From NCBI GenBank assembly GCA_963922455.1, contig CAWUIO010000132.1:1-16416 (forward strand): a DNA stretch of 16,416 nt, in the 5' to 3' direction. The notes under the pieces are model-generated. The model made no database searches, was not told the origin of the DNA, and was given only the letters and a program-made list of their open reading frames with translations. This DNA comes from CAWUIO01 sp963922455. Lineage in GTDB: Bacteria; Bacteroidota; Bacteroidia; Cytophagales; Microscillaceae. Positions 1-9,200 of this stretch are shown here, one piece after another (the first letter of the stretch is position 1; every line of letters starts with the position of its first letter). The position numbers and the translations under genes are program-made.

Positions 1-78
1 GAAAAGGTCCAAGGACCGCTGCGCTTATCCTTGAACCAGTTTGCCTTTTTTTATAGGCTTGGACTAGATGGGGTATAA
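1..78 (+). CDS. Possible 3' end of a plus-strand gene entering from the left edge
   Basis: Frame 1 is open from the first base to a TAA at 76-78 and would encode 25 residues ending QFAFFYRLGLDGV. The mix of hydrophobic and charged residues looks protein-like, but 78 bases are too few to prove coding. The minus strand of the same stretch also has an open frame, which weakens the call. If real, the gene would converge on the Rhs operon, whose terminator lies at 144-169. No family is recognised. Confidence 0.22.
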   Translation, partial: EKVQGPLRLSLNQFAFFYRLGLDGV

Positions 79-143
79 GAACATCCGCGCTATAGGGTGC
101 CTACCTAAGAGATTTCAAAACAAGTAGAGCTTATTCAAAATAA

Positions 144-169
144 AAGCCCTCACATCTCTGCAAGGGCTT
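144..169 (-). terminator. Rho-independent terminator of the Rhs/immunity operon
   Basis: On the minus strand AAGCCCT, a 12-base loop and AGGGCTT form a perfect 7-bp stem, followed by the U-rich run TTATTTTG. The hairpin starts 7 bases past the TAA of the immunity gene at 177, where the transcript of the long minus-strand gene row should end. The tail is interrupted by one A, and the loop is longer than usual. The opposite strand has a weaker T-tail, so some bidirectional function is possible. Confidence 0.62.
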
Positions 170-176
170 CTAATTA

Positions 177-653
177 TTAGTATTGACTCATCTGTTTTAT
201 TAAGTCATCAAGGAACTTAAAATCGCTTGAATCAGACCACTTTCCTTCATTTTTAAACCGTTTAGCTGCCTCAATAAATTCATCTCTCTTATTCCATTTA
301 CCAAGGTTGTTCCTGTCAAAAGTTAAAAAGTTAAACTTATACAAAGCCTCATTTTCGTTTGAAGTGAGCAATGGAATAAATAAATAATTATCTGGACTCA
401 TTATTCTATTACCACCCACAGTGCAAATTCTGTTTACAGGGTTAATATTAAATAAACATTGCTCCGAAAGTCGTATAGCCTTCTGACCTTCTTCACTATT
501 CAGACTATCTAAATCAAATGACTGGTCATTATATTTAAACATCAAATCAGAAGAATTAGCCACAAAAGCAGGAAATGAATATAATTTCTTTTCGTCATTT
601 GAATTAGACTCACTTAAATCACTCATTGTTGTATTGTTGATTTCAATCGTCAT
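177..653 (-). CDS. Putative immunity protein for the Rhs-JAB toxin
   Basis: This gene encodes a 158-aa acidic protein without signal peptide or membrane segment, so it is probably cytoplasmic. It starts 12 bases after the stop of the toxin-bearing Rhs gene and is the last gene before the terminator, the classic immunity position of polymorphic toxin loci. It is AT-rich: two sampled 60-base lines give about 28-33% GC, against 45-57% in sampled lines of the Rhs body, as expected of an exchangeable toxin/immunity cassette. The N-terminal ~20 residues are polar and serine/asparagine-rich. The C-terminal half has aromatic clusters (YKFNFLTF) and a helical end (FKFLDDLIKQM). No immunity family is recognised; the role is inferred from position, size and composition. 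A second in-frame Met at residue 10 (626) is an alternative start. Confidence 0.78.
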   Translation of the reverse strand: MTIEINNTTMSDLSESNSNDEKKLYSFPAFVANSSDLMFKYNDQSFDLDSLNSEEGQKAIRLSEQCLFNINPVNRICTVGGNRIMSPDNYLFIPLLTSNENEALYKFNFLTFDRNNLGKWNKRDEFIEAAKRFKNEGKWSDSSDFKFLDDLIKQMSQY

Positions 654-665
654 AATAACAGTTTC

Positions 666-3600
666 TTAAGGTCTTATAAGTGTAGTCTGACCACCGTGAA
701 TAACATATTGTCTGCTTTGTCCCAAAATACGTAGAGCATTGTAATCGCCTGAACTTGGAGGGGCAGTGGTAGGATGGGTATGACCAAACAATGTCTTTAT
801 TTGTCCTTGCCTAAAACTAATACCTCCCGGTCCACCACTAACTATAGCTTTCTGCCCATTGGCTAACCTAACAACGGCATGTTCATTACCCGTCATCCAA
901 GTCATTCCTTTAACGTCATTAACAATATTTGATATTTTAGAACCCTGTGGAATTATTTTTTGGAGTGTCATCGGTAATGTCCTTCCTCCAGCACTTGAAG
1001 AAACAGTCACCCCCCTAGCGGCTCCTCTAACAATTCTTGTAACAGGAGAAAGTGATGATGCAAGTATAGTTGTCTCTGCCAATGATTCGGGTAATTTCTC
1101 TCTTAAGGCCTGAACACCAACCGCCAAAGGCACGAGCTCTGGTGATGGAGCTGTACCAGTGACTGGCCCTTTTTCCCATCCAAGTGCATCAAGGCCTTGA
1201 TCATATAATGTTGTTAACCCTTCTTTAAGGGGTTCAACTACATTTTCATTTAGAAGCTTACTCGACTCACTAATCCCAGTCAGTACTAATTCACTTGTCC
1301 AATCAAAAAACTGTTTAACTGCCCCGGGCTCACCTTCGGGGGGATCAGAACTGACACCTTCAGGGTCTCCATACGCAGCCGCTCTAGGATCGGGAGTTCC
1401 ATATATTGCTGGCCAGGATTCTAAGCCCTCTAATTCTACATGACCAGTTACTTTGTTTTCACTAAAAGCGTAGGAACTATTGTATACATAGTCTTCAGCT
1501 AGTGGATCAACCGAATGAAATCTACCTAGTTGAACATCCGCATTTCTCCATTTAAAACTTGACCAGTTTAACCCAAATTCGTCTTGCTTCTCCTGACCTT
1601 GAAATTGAAACTTATGCTCCGGCCTGCCCTGCTTCTCAATACCAGCCATATTGAGTCCAAAGGGATAATAATGGTTTTCTTGAACTAAGATATCAGAATT
1701 ATGCTGTACTTCCAAATCATCAAACCATACATCTACCTCGCTTTCATTGGCAACAAAGATCTGGACAAAACCTTCTTTCTGGATTGTGATAAACTCTTCC
1801 TCGCTATTAAAGGGGTTTTTCAGTACATATTCTTGCCCTGTAGCTGTCTTGGCTTCTTCATTTACTTTCAAAGTATAGTCTTGTATTACTTTGCGCCCTT
1901 CATCGTAGACCAAAACCCGAAGATAAGCTATGGGAACCTCTTCTTGGTTAGAACCGGCTTGGTGTGGCCTAAACGATACCCCGGCTTGTAAAGTGTTGAG
2001 TATACTTTCTTGTTCATTAACGGGTATACCAAACTCATCTGCCTGCTGCGAATAACCTGGGTTAGTACTCAAAAACACGCTCAGATCCCCCAGCCTTTGG
2101 TTAGGGTCTGCATTCTCTTGATAATGAGCCCAAACTTTGGCCTCGATCTTATCTCCTTTCCCTACCTTGAATTCTTTCAAAGGGCCTAAGGGTCGATCTT
2201 CTCCTGCCTTGGCATTCAATCTGGATGAGGAGAGCCCTCCCTCGGTATGGTTCCAACTATCGTCCCGGGTCTGCTCGATGTGCAAAAACTCCCTGCGTTC
2301 GGCCAAACTACTTACATATTCCATACTTGCCACATAAGGGTCAGCATTTTTGGGCCAACGACAAGCTACCCGCAAATTACCTAAGTGGTCAAGGATATGA
2401 TACTCGTAAACATAGTTCGCTTCATCGGTTTGACTAGGGGCCAGGCATCGCCCTTCAGAGGTTGTAAAAAATTCCAAAACATCATTTTGGTAAATGAAAC
2501 TCCCTATATAATCTGTCTTAGAAATCAATATATTATTATCGTACACTTCCTTGGCCAATTTAACTCCGTTTGCATCATATATGTACTTGATACGACGGTT
2601 CCCAGAAAATTCAATCAAGCTGGGTAGGTTTAGGTGATTGTAGCTAATCTGAATATTCTTATTAGCATCAAAAGTCATATTTCCATTTAGGTCATAGCAA
2701 TACTCATCCCCATCGGCAGCTTTAATTGGTGCTGCTCCCCCATGAGCATAATCTGTAAAATCCCCCGCCAATCCTGTATGATTAGTCGGGCTTGTATCCC
2801 TAGCATCATCTACACTGATCAAACGATTACCCTCAAAGGTATATACCAAATCGTCTATTAAATCGTAGGTTGGGCCTGCGTTATTAAGCGGGTCAGGATC
2901 GTTCCACTGAGCAAGGCCCTTCCTTTGTACCGTAGTAATATTACCATTAACATCATATCTAATTAAGGGAACAGAGTAATCTTCCTGGAATTGATCTGAG
3001 GCACTGTCCCAACTATTAGGATCGTTGCCGGGGCTAGTATCGGCTGTACCCTTCCGGTAGTCTGCCCCCAGTAGCCGATCGAAAGGATCATATTCAAATG
3101 AATAAGACCGGGGTATTTTATCCCATCGAGTTTTCCAACGGATCCCACTAATATTTCCATTATACTGAGCAATTCCCATATTACCGCTTACACCATCGTG
3201 AAGAAAGGGTTCGTCGTAATGTATTCCCATCCCAAACAAATCGACCGGATCTTCATCATCTTTTAATAGCTCTAATTCATTTATACCTTTCAGCCAACCC
3301 CGACTATTGTATTGGTAATCAATTACCTGTAAATAACCTATTTCGGGGGGAGAAACACCCGGTTCTGATACAATCTGAGGCGATAATTTTTTCTTGAGTA
3401 GTTTCCCTAATTCATTATAGGTAAATTCCGATAAGGTTTCGGAATCTTGTTCATTTACTTGGTGTACACTTTTCATCAGGCGCCCATTATGATCGTACTC
3501 AGAAGACTCTAAAACTTGTATCTGGGTATGTACTGGATCCAAAGGGTTATGGTGTTCTGTGATGGTTTGAGTAATCCAGTCAACCAGCTTGCTTTGGTAA

Positions 3601-6215
3601 TGAGTCGATATGATATCGATCCCCCCCTTATGATTTTCGGTTTGTACCTGGATTATACGATTATTATCATCATAATAATTCACCTTGGTGATCCAACGAT
3701 CTGTACCCAACACTTTTACTTTCACGCCGGTAATTTGCTCTTTGGGGGCCGATAAAAAATCAATACTTGTTCCCTCAAAATGTGAGGCTTCAAATGCAAA
3801 TGCGCCCTCGTCTAAGAAAGTATAATCATCATAATTGGTAATGGTAAGATGCTCAATGCTGGATGGTTCCGACATACCGCAACCTGGAAGCTCAGGCAGC
3901 CCCGTAACCATTAGAGAATTAGAATAGGTTTCCGATGGATCCAGGGCAATACTGCGTATCTCAAATAAGTGGGCTTCATCGGGGTTTGGTTCCCAGGTAT
4001 ACGACTGGGATTGTGTATGAGAATTCAGTTCCATACTTTCCCGGGCCAAATAGGATTTAAGCACCCCCTCATTCACAAACCCCAGATCATCGGGAAGTAC
4101 TCGATTATCGAGCAATTGATCCTCAAATTGAATTTCTTGCTCTTGGTACATACTAGTCTGAACAGTATTGTAATAATCCTGTATACTCTCGTGGCTAATA
4201 CACAAATTGTGATAAATACCTGTAACCACCGGCCTACTCAATTCATCATAGAGAGTATAAGACCAGTCCCCTTCTTCACTTTGCTGGCCATCTTGACTCA
4301 TTACCAGTCGATCCAGATAATCGTAGACAAGTTTTTCCTCTTTTTTCCCGGGCACTTTGCGGAGGATAACCCGGTGCCTGCTATCATACACATAATAAAA
4401 GACCAGTTCGTCAAGCTGGGCTCTAATTTCAGGCGTTATATTATAATTCCAGTTTACCCCTTTGAGTAAATCCGTTGCTTTAGGAGGGAGAATAAAGCGC
4501 AAATTACCAAAGTCATCATACACATATTCTGTCCTGTGAGTTTTACCGCTATTTAATGTACCCAAGGATTCACGTATAAGTACTCGTCCCTGAATGTCAA
4601 TAAATTCCCGCACAATTGCGTCATGTTCATTGTACGTTTCCTCGACCCAAATCTTATTTCCCATAAATTCAGGCTGTACGGTACTTATTACCGGCCGGTC
4701 ACTTGGAAGATACCCTATCTCCCAGTTCCGTATACCCCACCAGGGTACATCTGGATACCAAAGCTTACGAACCGTATGCCCGTCACTATGTCCAAAGAAA
4801 TTTTTATGGTTCCCTATTGCCCAGCTTTCTCCACTGTATCCCGTCTCAATAACTCGATTAAGCGGTGACTGCTCAAATCTAATCTCATCATAGGGAACCG
4901 TGGTATGGGATATGTCAGGCTGGTTCTGAAAAAAATTGTATTGCTCGCTTGAAGTATAGTTACCATCTAAGCCTTCTATTGCGAAAAGTTTATAAGCACC
5001 CGTGGTGCCTTTGGTGTAGGATAGATAAGTTCTGGGTTCCCTCCAGTACTTGTCATAGCCCATAGGGTGTATGATATCTTGTCTGGTCGGGCTAGCCCGA
5101 ACATCCACATTTTGCATCGTCCTACCAATACCATCAAGGTACGATATCTGGGTAAAGACTTCCCCTGGGCCTAGGTTTTCAATTTCTTGAATTTGCTTGA
5201 CCCCTTCCTTATACAGAGTGTGGGTCGTAAAAGAATTATATCGATTGTTTGCGCACTCGCTTACCGTAATGTCTACTTTTTTGAAAGGTCCCCAACAGCC
5301 ATCTTTGTGTAAATATCGGATATGAAAACTAGTATTATTGGTGGGAAAAAAATTATAAATTGAATTTGTACTCAAGACTGTATTAAGATCAGCCTGACCA
5401 GCGTTATCTGCATACCAGTAGGGGGTTACATCCTCCACTTCCCCCACTCCCAAATAAGCACTTGTTTCTTTACAGAAGTAGGTAGTGCTCGTCACCAGCC
5501 AAGGGGTTTGGGGAGGTCGTGCGACATTTACGTAGGGCCCCACATAACTCATTTCACTCCACAGGTTTAAAAAATTGTCATAGGCCTTAAGGTGTACTGT
5601 GCTACTCTTTATCACCTGAAAATCAAGCCACTCTATACCTCCACCTTCTAGTCGCTTAAATGCTGGAGCATTGGCCGAAAAAGCGTGATCTTGATCTGTA
5701 TACCAGTACCATTCTATGTTCTCAGTCGGGGCAGGGGTAGAAGGAGAAATGATAACGCTTCTCTCCTCACAATCCTGGCCTGTAAGCAGAATTCCCGAAG
5801 GATTTGGGGCATCCGGACGATCATTTGGATCCATTACTCTTACAGTTTTAGTATACACACAAGTAGGATTGGAATTTTCTTCTCCAGTGGTACTAAAAGG
5901 GTTCCCATCATCATCCTCCAATAATCTGATACTTACTGAAAATGTATACGTTCCGGGTTGATGCCACGTAATCTCACGTTTTAGCTCACTTAAATGATTA
6001 ATCGTTGGATTACCCCCTATTTGACTCCAAGATACTTCTAGGATTGCATTAGCGTGATAGTTAGGTAAGCCTTCATAAATGGAAGAAGTGTTTATAAACA
6101 CTTGTGAGTCACCATATAAAGCCCCAGTACAACCTTGGCTGAGAAGTCTTGGACTAAGCAAGCTCATGCCCAATACACTCAGAAGCAGGAAAATATTTCT
6201 ATTAAGACTATTCAT
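666..6215 (-). CDS. Secreted Rhs protein (DUF6443 type, RHS core) with C-terminal JAB/JAMM toxin tip
   Basis: Start 6215 gives 1849 residues and a clean signal peptide (1-27, ending SPRLLSQ); in-frame ATGs at 6248 and 6272 would add 11 or 19 residues, the latter overlapping the upstream gene. Order: Ig/PKD-like segments with cysteines (about 28-330); a DUF6443-like region (about 335-475, FTQISYLDGIGRTMQN); YD repeats (YDPFDRL, RYDVNGNIT, CYDLNGNMT, YIYDANG); a jelly-roll-like domain (about 1370-1520); the RHS core (about 1530-1600, QLGRFHSVDPLAEDY); a low-complexity linker; and the toxin tip. The tip has E1778, H1812-T-H1814, S1821 and D1824, the JAMM zinc peptidase pattern. Known Rhs shells enclose their C-terminal toxin; a JAB tip is predicted to cleave peptide or isopeptide bonds. 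The canonical DPxG at the core end is replaced by ELEGLE. The nucleophile-free catalytic assignment rests on motif only. The immunity gene follows after 12 bases. Confidence 0.9.
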   Translation of the reverse strand: MNSLNRNIFLLLSVLGMSLLSPRLLSQGCTGALYGDSQVFINTSSIYEGLPNYHANAILEVSWSQIGGNPTINHLSELKREITWHQPGTYTFSVSIRLLEDDDGNPFSTTGEENSNPTCVYTKTVRVMDPNDRPDAPNPSGILLTGQDCEERSVIISPSTPAPTENIEWYWYTDQDHAFSANAPAFKRLEGGGIEWLDFQVIKSSTVHLKAYDNFLNLWSEMSYVGPYVNVARPPQTPWLVTSTTYFCKETSAYLGVGEVEDVTPYWYADNAGQADLNTVLSTNSIYNFFPTNNTSFHIRYLHKDGCWGPFKKVDITVSECANNRYNSFTTHTLYKEGVKQIQEIENLGPGEVFTQISYLDGIGRTMQNVDVRASPTRQDIIHPMGYDKYWREPRTYLSYTKGTTGAYKLFAIEGLDGNYTSSEQYNFFQNQPDISHTTVPYDEIRFEQSPLNRVIETGYSGESWAIGNHKNFFGHSDGHTVRKLWYPDVPWWGIRNWEIGYLPSDRPVISTVQPEFMGNKIWVEETYNEHDAIVREFIDIQGRVLIRESLGTLNSGKTHRTEYVYDDFGNLRFILPPKATDLLKGVNWNYNITPEIRAQLDELVFYYVYDSRHRVILRKVPGKKEEKLVYDYLDRLVMSQDGQQSEEGDWSYTLYDELSRPVVTGIYHNLCISHESIQDYYNTVQTSMYQEQEIQFEDQLLDNRVLPDDLGFVNEGVLKSYLARESMELNSHTQSQSYTWEPNPDEAHLFEIRSIALDPSETYSNSLMVTGLPELPGCGMSEPSSIEHLTITNYDDYTFLDEGAFAFEASHFEGTSIDFLSAPKEQITGVKVKVLGTDRWITKVNYYDDNNRIIQVQTENHKGGIDIISTHYQSKLVDWITQTITEHHNPLDPVHTQIQVLESSEYDHNGRLMKSVHQVNEQDSETLSEFTYNELGKLLKKKLSPQIVSEPGVSPPEIGYLQVIDYQYNSRGWLKGINELELLKDDEDPVDLFGMGIHYDEPFLHDGVSGNMGIAQYNGNISGIRWKTRWDKIPRSYSFEYDPFDRLLGADYRKGTADTSPGNDPNSWDSASDQFQEDYSVPLIRYDVNGNITTVQRKGLAQWNDPDPLNNAGPTYDLIDDLVYTFEGNRLISVDDARDTSPTNHTGLAGDFTDYAHGGAAPIKAADGDEYCYDLNGNMTFDANKNIQISYNHLNLPSLIEFSGNRRIKYIYDANGVKLAKEVYDNNILISKTDYIGSFIYQNDVLEFFTTSEGRCLAPSQTDEANYVYEYHILDHLGNLRVACRWPKNADPYVASMEYVSSLAERREFLHIEQTRDDSWNHTEGGLSSSRLNAKAGEDRPLGPLKEFKVGKGDKIEAKVWAHYQENADPNQRLGDLSVFLSTNPGYSQQADEFGIPVNEQESILNTLQAGVSFRPHQAGSNQEEVPIAYLRVLVYDEGRKVIQDYTLKVNEEAKTATGQEYVLKNPFNSEEEFITIQKEGFVQIFVANESEVDVWFDDLEVQHNSDILVQENHYYPFGLNMAGIEKQGRPEHKFQFQGQEKQDEFGLNWSSFKWRNADVQLGRFHSVDPLAEDYVYNSSYAFSENKVTGHVELEGLESWPAIYGTPDPRAAAYGDPEGVSSDPPEGEPGAVKQFFDWTSELVLTGISESSKLLNENVVEPLKEGLTTLYDQGLDALGWEKGPVTGTAPSPELVPLAVGVQALREKLPESLAETTILASSLSPVTRIVRGAARGVTVSSSAGGRTLPMTLQKIIPQGSKISNIVNDVKGMTWMTGNEHAVVRLANGQKAIVSGGPGGISFRQGQIKTLFGHTHPTTAPPSSGDYNALRILGQSRQYVIHGGQTTLIRP

Positions 6216-6258
6216 GTTTGGTTTTTTGACTTTAGGTAAATTATACATGACTTCCCTA

Positions 6259-9200
6259 TCAGTATCCCACATCTTCTCCTTCTACCGTTATTTTTTGAAC
6301 CTGTTCAACACTAGCATTACAGCCATCTGTAACCACACATCGGATCCAATAAGAATTAGTGGATTGGGCAATCGGTATGGATTCTGCGTCTGTGGGTATA
6401 TTAGATGGAGGACCCCAATTATCGGGTGAGTCACTAATATACCAGTAGTACTTATTTCCTGCAGGGTTACCCCCACTCACCTGAGCACGAATGTTTTGGG
6501 GTACATAATTTAAAATATCGTAACTACAACCCAAATCACAGCTCAGAGTAAGGCTAGAAAAGGGTTCATAGATCTCGATTTCTTCCTTAGCAACCCGGGT
6601 TGGGTACTCTGGGTGCTCAATACTTAGGGTCACCGTATAGATACCCGCTTCTTGGTAAGTATGGCTCGGATAGCTACTCAGATTCAATCCTGAACCATCC
6701 CCAAAGTCCCAAACAGTGCTAGGAGGGGTACTCGTTTCAATTTGGCCTACGGCCGAAAAATTGATGGGCTCACCCTTCGTAGCACAGTCGGGGATGTTTA
6801 TAAAAGCATTGAGCTCCGTACCATAATTGTACTCATAATTTGTTATTATATCTTCCTCTTCATCTTTGAGAGTTTCCAAACGATTTAACTCATCATAGGT
6901 AAAATAACCAGGAATATTATTGTGGTCACTTACAGAGGTAATCCCAATCAAGGGTTCATAGGTGTAAGTGGTCAAGCGGGCATTCTGAGGATACAAGCGT
7001 AGGTCATCCAAATAGACCATTAGCCCTGAGGTGTTGTCTAAATTGATTATCTGATTCTTATAATCATTCAAAGTCTTAGTAAGTCGATTCCACCCCTCGC
7101 GGGTTAAAGCGAAGCTTTCCCCGTTTATTGAGAAGCTAGATCCTGCCGTACCGTACACCCAACAACTTAACTCATAGGTTTCCGGCTCAAATCCAGTATC
7201 ATAATTTTGAAGGGATAGGCTAGCTCCTGGATGTAAAAGAAGGGATCTCTTGCCAGTGTGGGCTACTTGCTCGCTTTGGGCAAAAAGCAGATTATAAGAG
7301 TCAATCGCACTGGCAAGACAGGTTTCATAAGCCACTTCACATTCTACCAAACATGCTTCACATTGTCCGCTGGTGGCATTATTACCATTACAATCACAAT
7401 TGTGTTCGCAAACATCCCGGTTGGTTTGGCACCTGCCTTTCAGGTATGTAAAGATGGTTAGGGGGTCTCCTTCTCCTCCGTTGTCAATGGGTATCCAGTT
7501 ATTAGGCATATACACCTTGCCCTCAGTATCCTTAAAAGTTTCTTCAAAATTGAGGTAGGATACTTGAGTAGACTTGGCATTAAGTATCTCGGCGATTATA
7601 TAAGTATCGTGATAACCCCATACAAGGGAGTTTTCTACATGATTCCATAGGGTCTCATCACTTACCAAAAGGGCCTTTTCTCCTAACTTGTAGTCCAAAA
7701 TATGATCCTGAAGGTTGTATTTGGACTCATCATACGTAAAACCCTGAGATGATATGTAAGAGCTTATAAAACTACTAGAAGGGCTGGTTATCGAAGCTGA
7801 TTTGAAAGTAGAACTTGGTAACATCCTCCCTCTATTGCCTAATGGATATTCCTCAAAAATGGCTAGTCTAGCGGAAAGAAACGTAGGAGCATCCGTTCCT
7901 CTCTTGACCCAAGTGCTTGACTCAATAGGAATCCCCACTTGATTGGCTTCTTGCATTTTACCAACAAAAGTTGTTTGGTCAGGGTCTGAATAATCATTAG
8001 GATATTTGTATCGCTCGATGATTTGAGTTCCATCCCCAATGTCCTTAGTAATCTCGATAGCATTACTGTGAGTATTACTATATATATAGTTTGTCGTTTC
8101 GTTTTGGTTATTACCATCTGGTATCCAATCTGGACTATATTTTTTAAGCGTACGGCTTGTCTCAATCATGCGCTGGGACTCGATTTCGTACGTACCATGA
8201 TGGTATTCATCTGAAATAGTTATTGGGTCATAACTCCCAGTAACAACACTATTAATTCCATTAAAAGAGGTGAGCCCAATAGCTTTACCCTTACTTAAAT
8301 CACTTTCGTATTGAAAAATTTCCTCTTGGATCAAGTTCCCAGAATTATTGTAGACTTGTACTTTATCTAAGAGTCCTCTTTCCCAAAACCGAGAAGTGGA
8401 TGGGGTATAAGGTGCTCCAGACCAATAGTTGGGCAATGGGGAGTGATCTTGAGTAAATCGTATAGGAGGCTCATCATCGTATTCATCGTAGGTTCGATAA
8501 TGGTATATGGTTTTACCATTCCCCTCTTCTTCTACTATGACTGTTTTGTGCCCAGAACCCAAATCAAAATTGCCAAAATGAGAATTAGTAGTCTCTGAAT
8601 CTTGTACATAAAATGCAAAAGCCTGATTACATGTACGCCAGATGCCCTCACAACCATTATCTCCAGGGTAATCGCACCAATCAATTTCCCAGTTTATTGC
8701 TACTTCATCAATTTTAATATAACTATCAACAATTGACCAATAATCATATGAGGATTTGTGACTGGAAGTATTAGGGTCGTCTGGGTCTACATAGCGATAA
8801 TGTATCTTTCTGCTTGTCCCTGAATTTATGTCATAGATTACCTGTTGAGCTATTCTTAAGCCGATGGGAAATTCGTTATAAATAGCACCATTTGTCTCAA
8901 ACAAATAGCTCACACTTCCGCCCGTAGGGAAGATTATTTTTTCAATAATATTTGCTTGTATTTTTTCCCGGTCAACTCGTCTATTTTCAATTCCTATGCT
9001 AATAGGCGTCCCGTTTGGATCATCAGTGGGCCTTCCGTTCTCATCTACTTTGGTTTGGTTTCCATTGTAATATCCCCAAAAATCTACTTGGGTAAATGCT
9101 CCTCTTGATGGCAGGTTTTCCTGAGTATTATAAAAAAATTGGTGGGGGGGTAAGCCTTTCTGGGCAAGCTCGTCTAGTTTTAAACGGTTTCCCGCAAAAT

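Noticed and set aside
666..900. Nucleic-acid deaminase or HNH nuclease as the toxin tip
   Set aside because: No HAE/CAE with PCxxC and no HNH-type His-Asn-His arrangement; E, HxH, S, D in order fits JAMM instead.
859..6429. Many plus-strand open frames opposite the second Rhs gene
   Set aside because: They lie antisense within a gene with clear domain structure, lack recognisable motifs or promoters, and their products look random.
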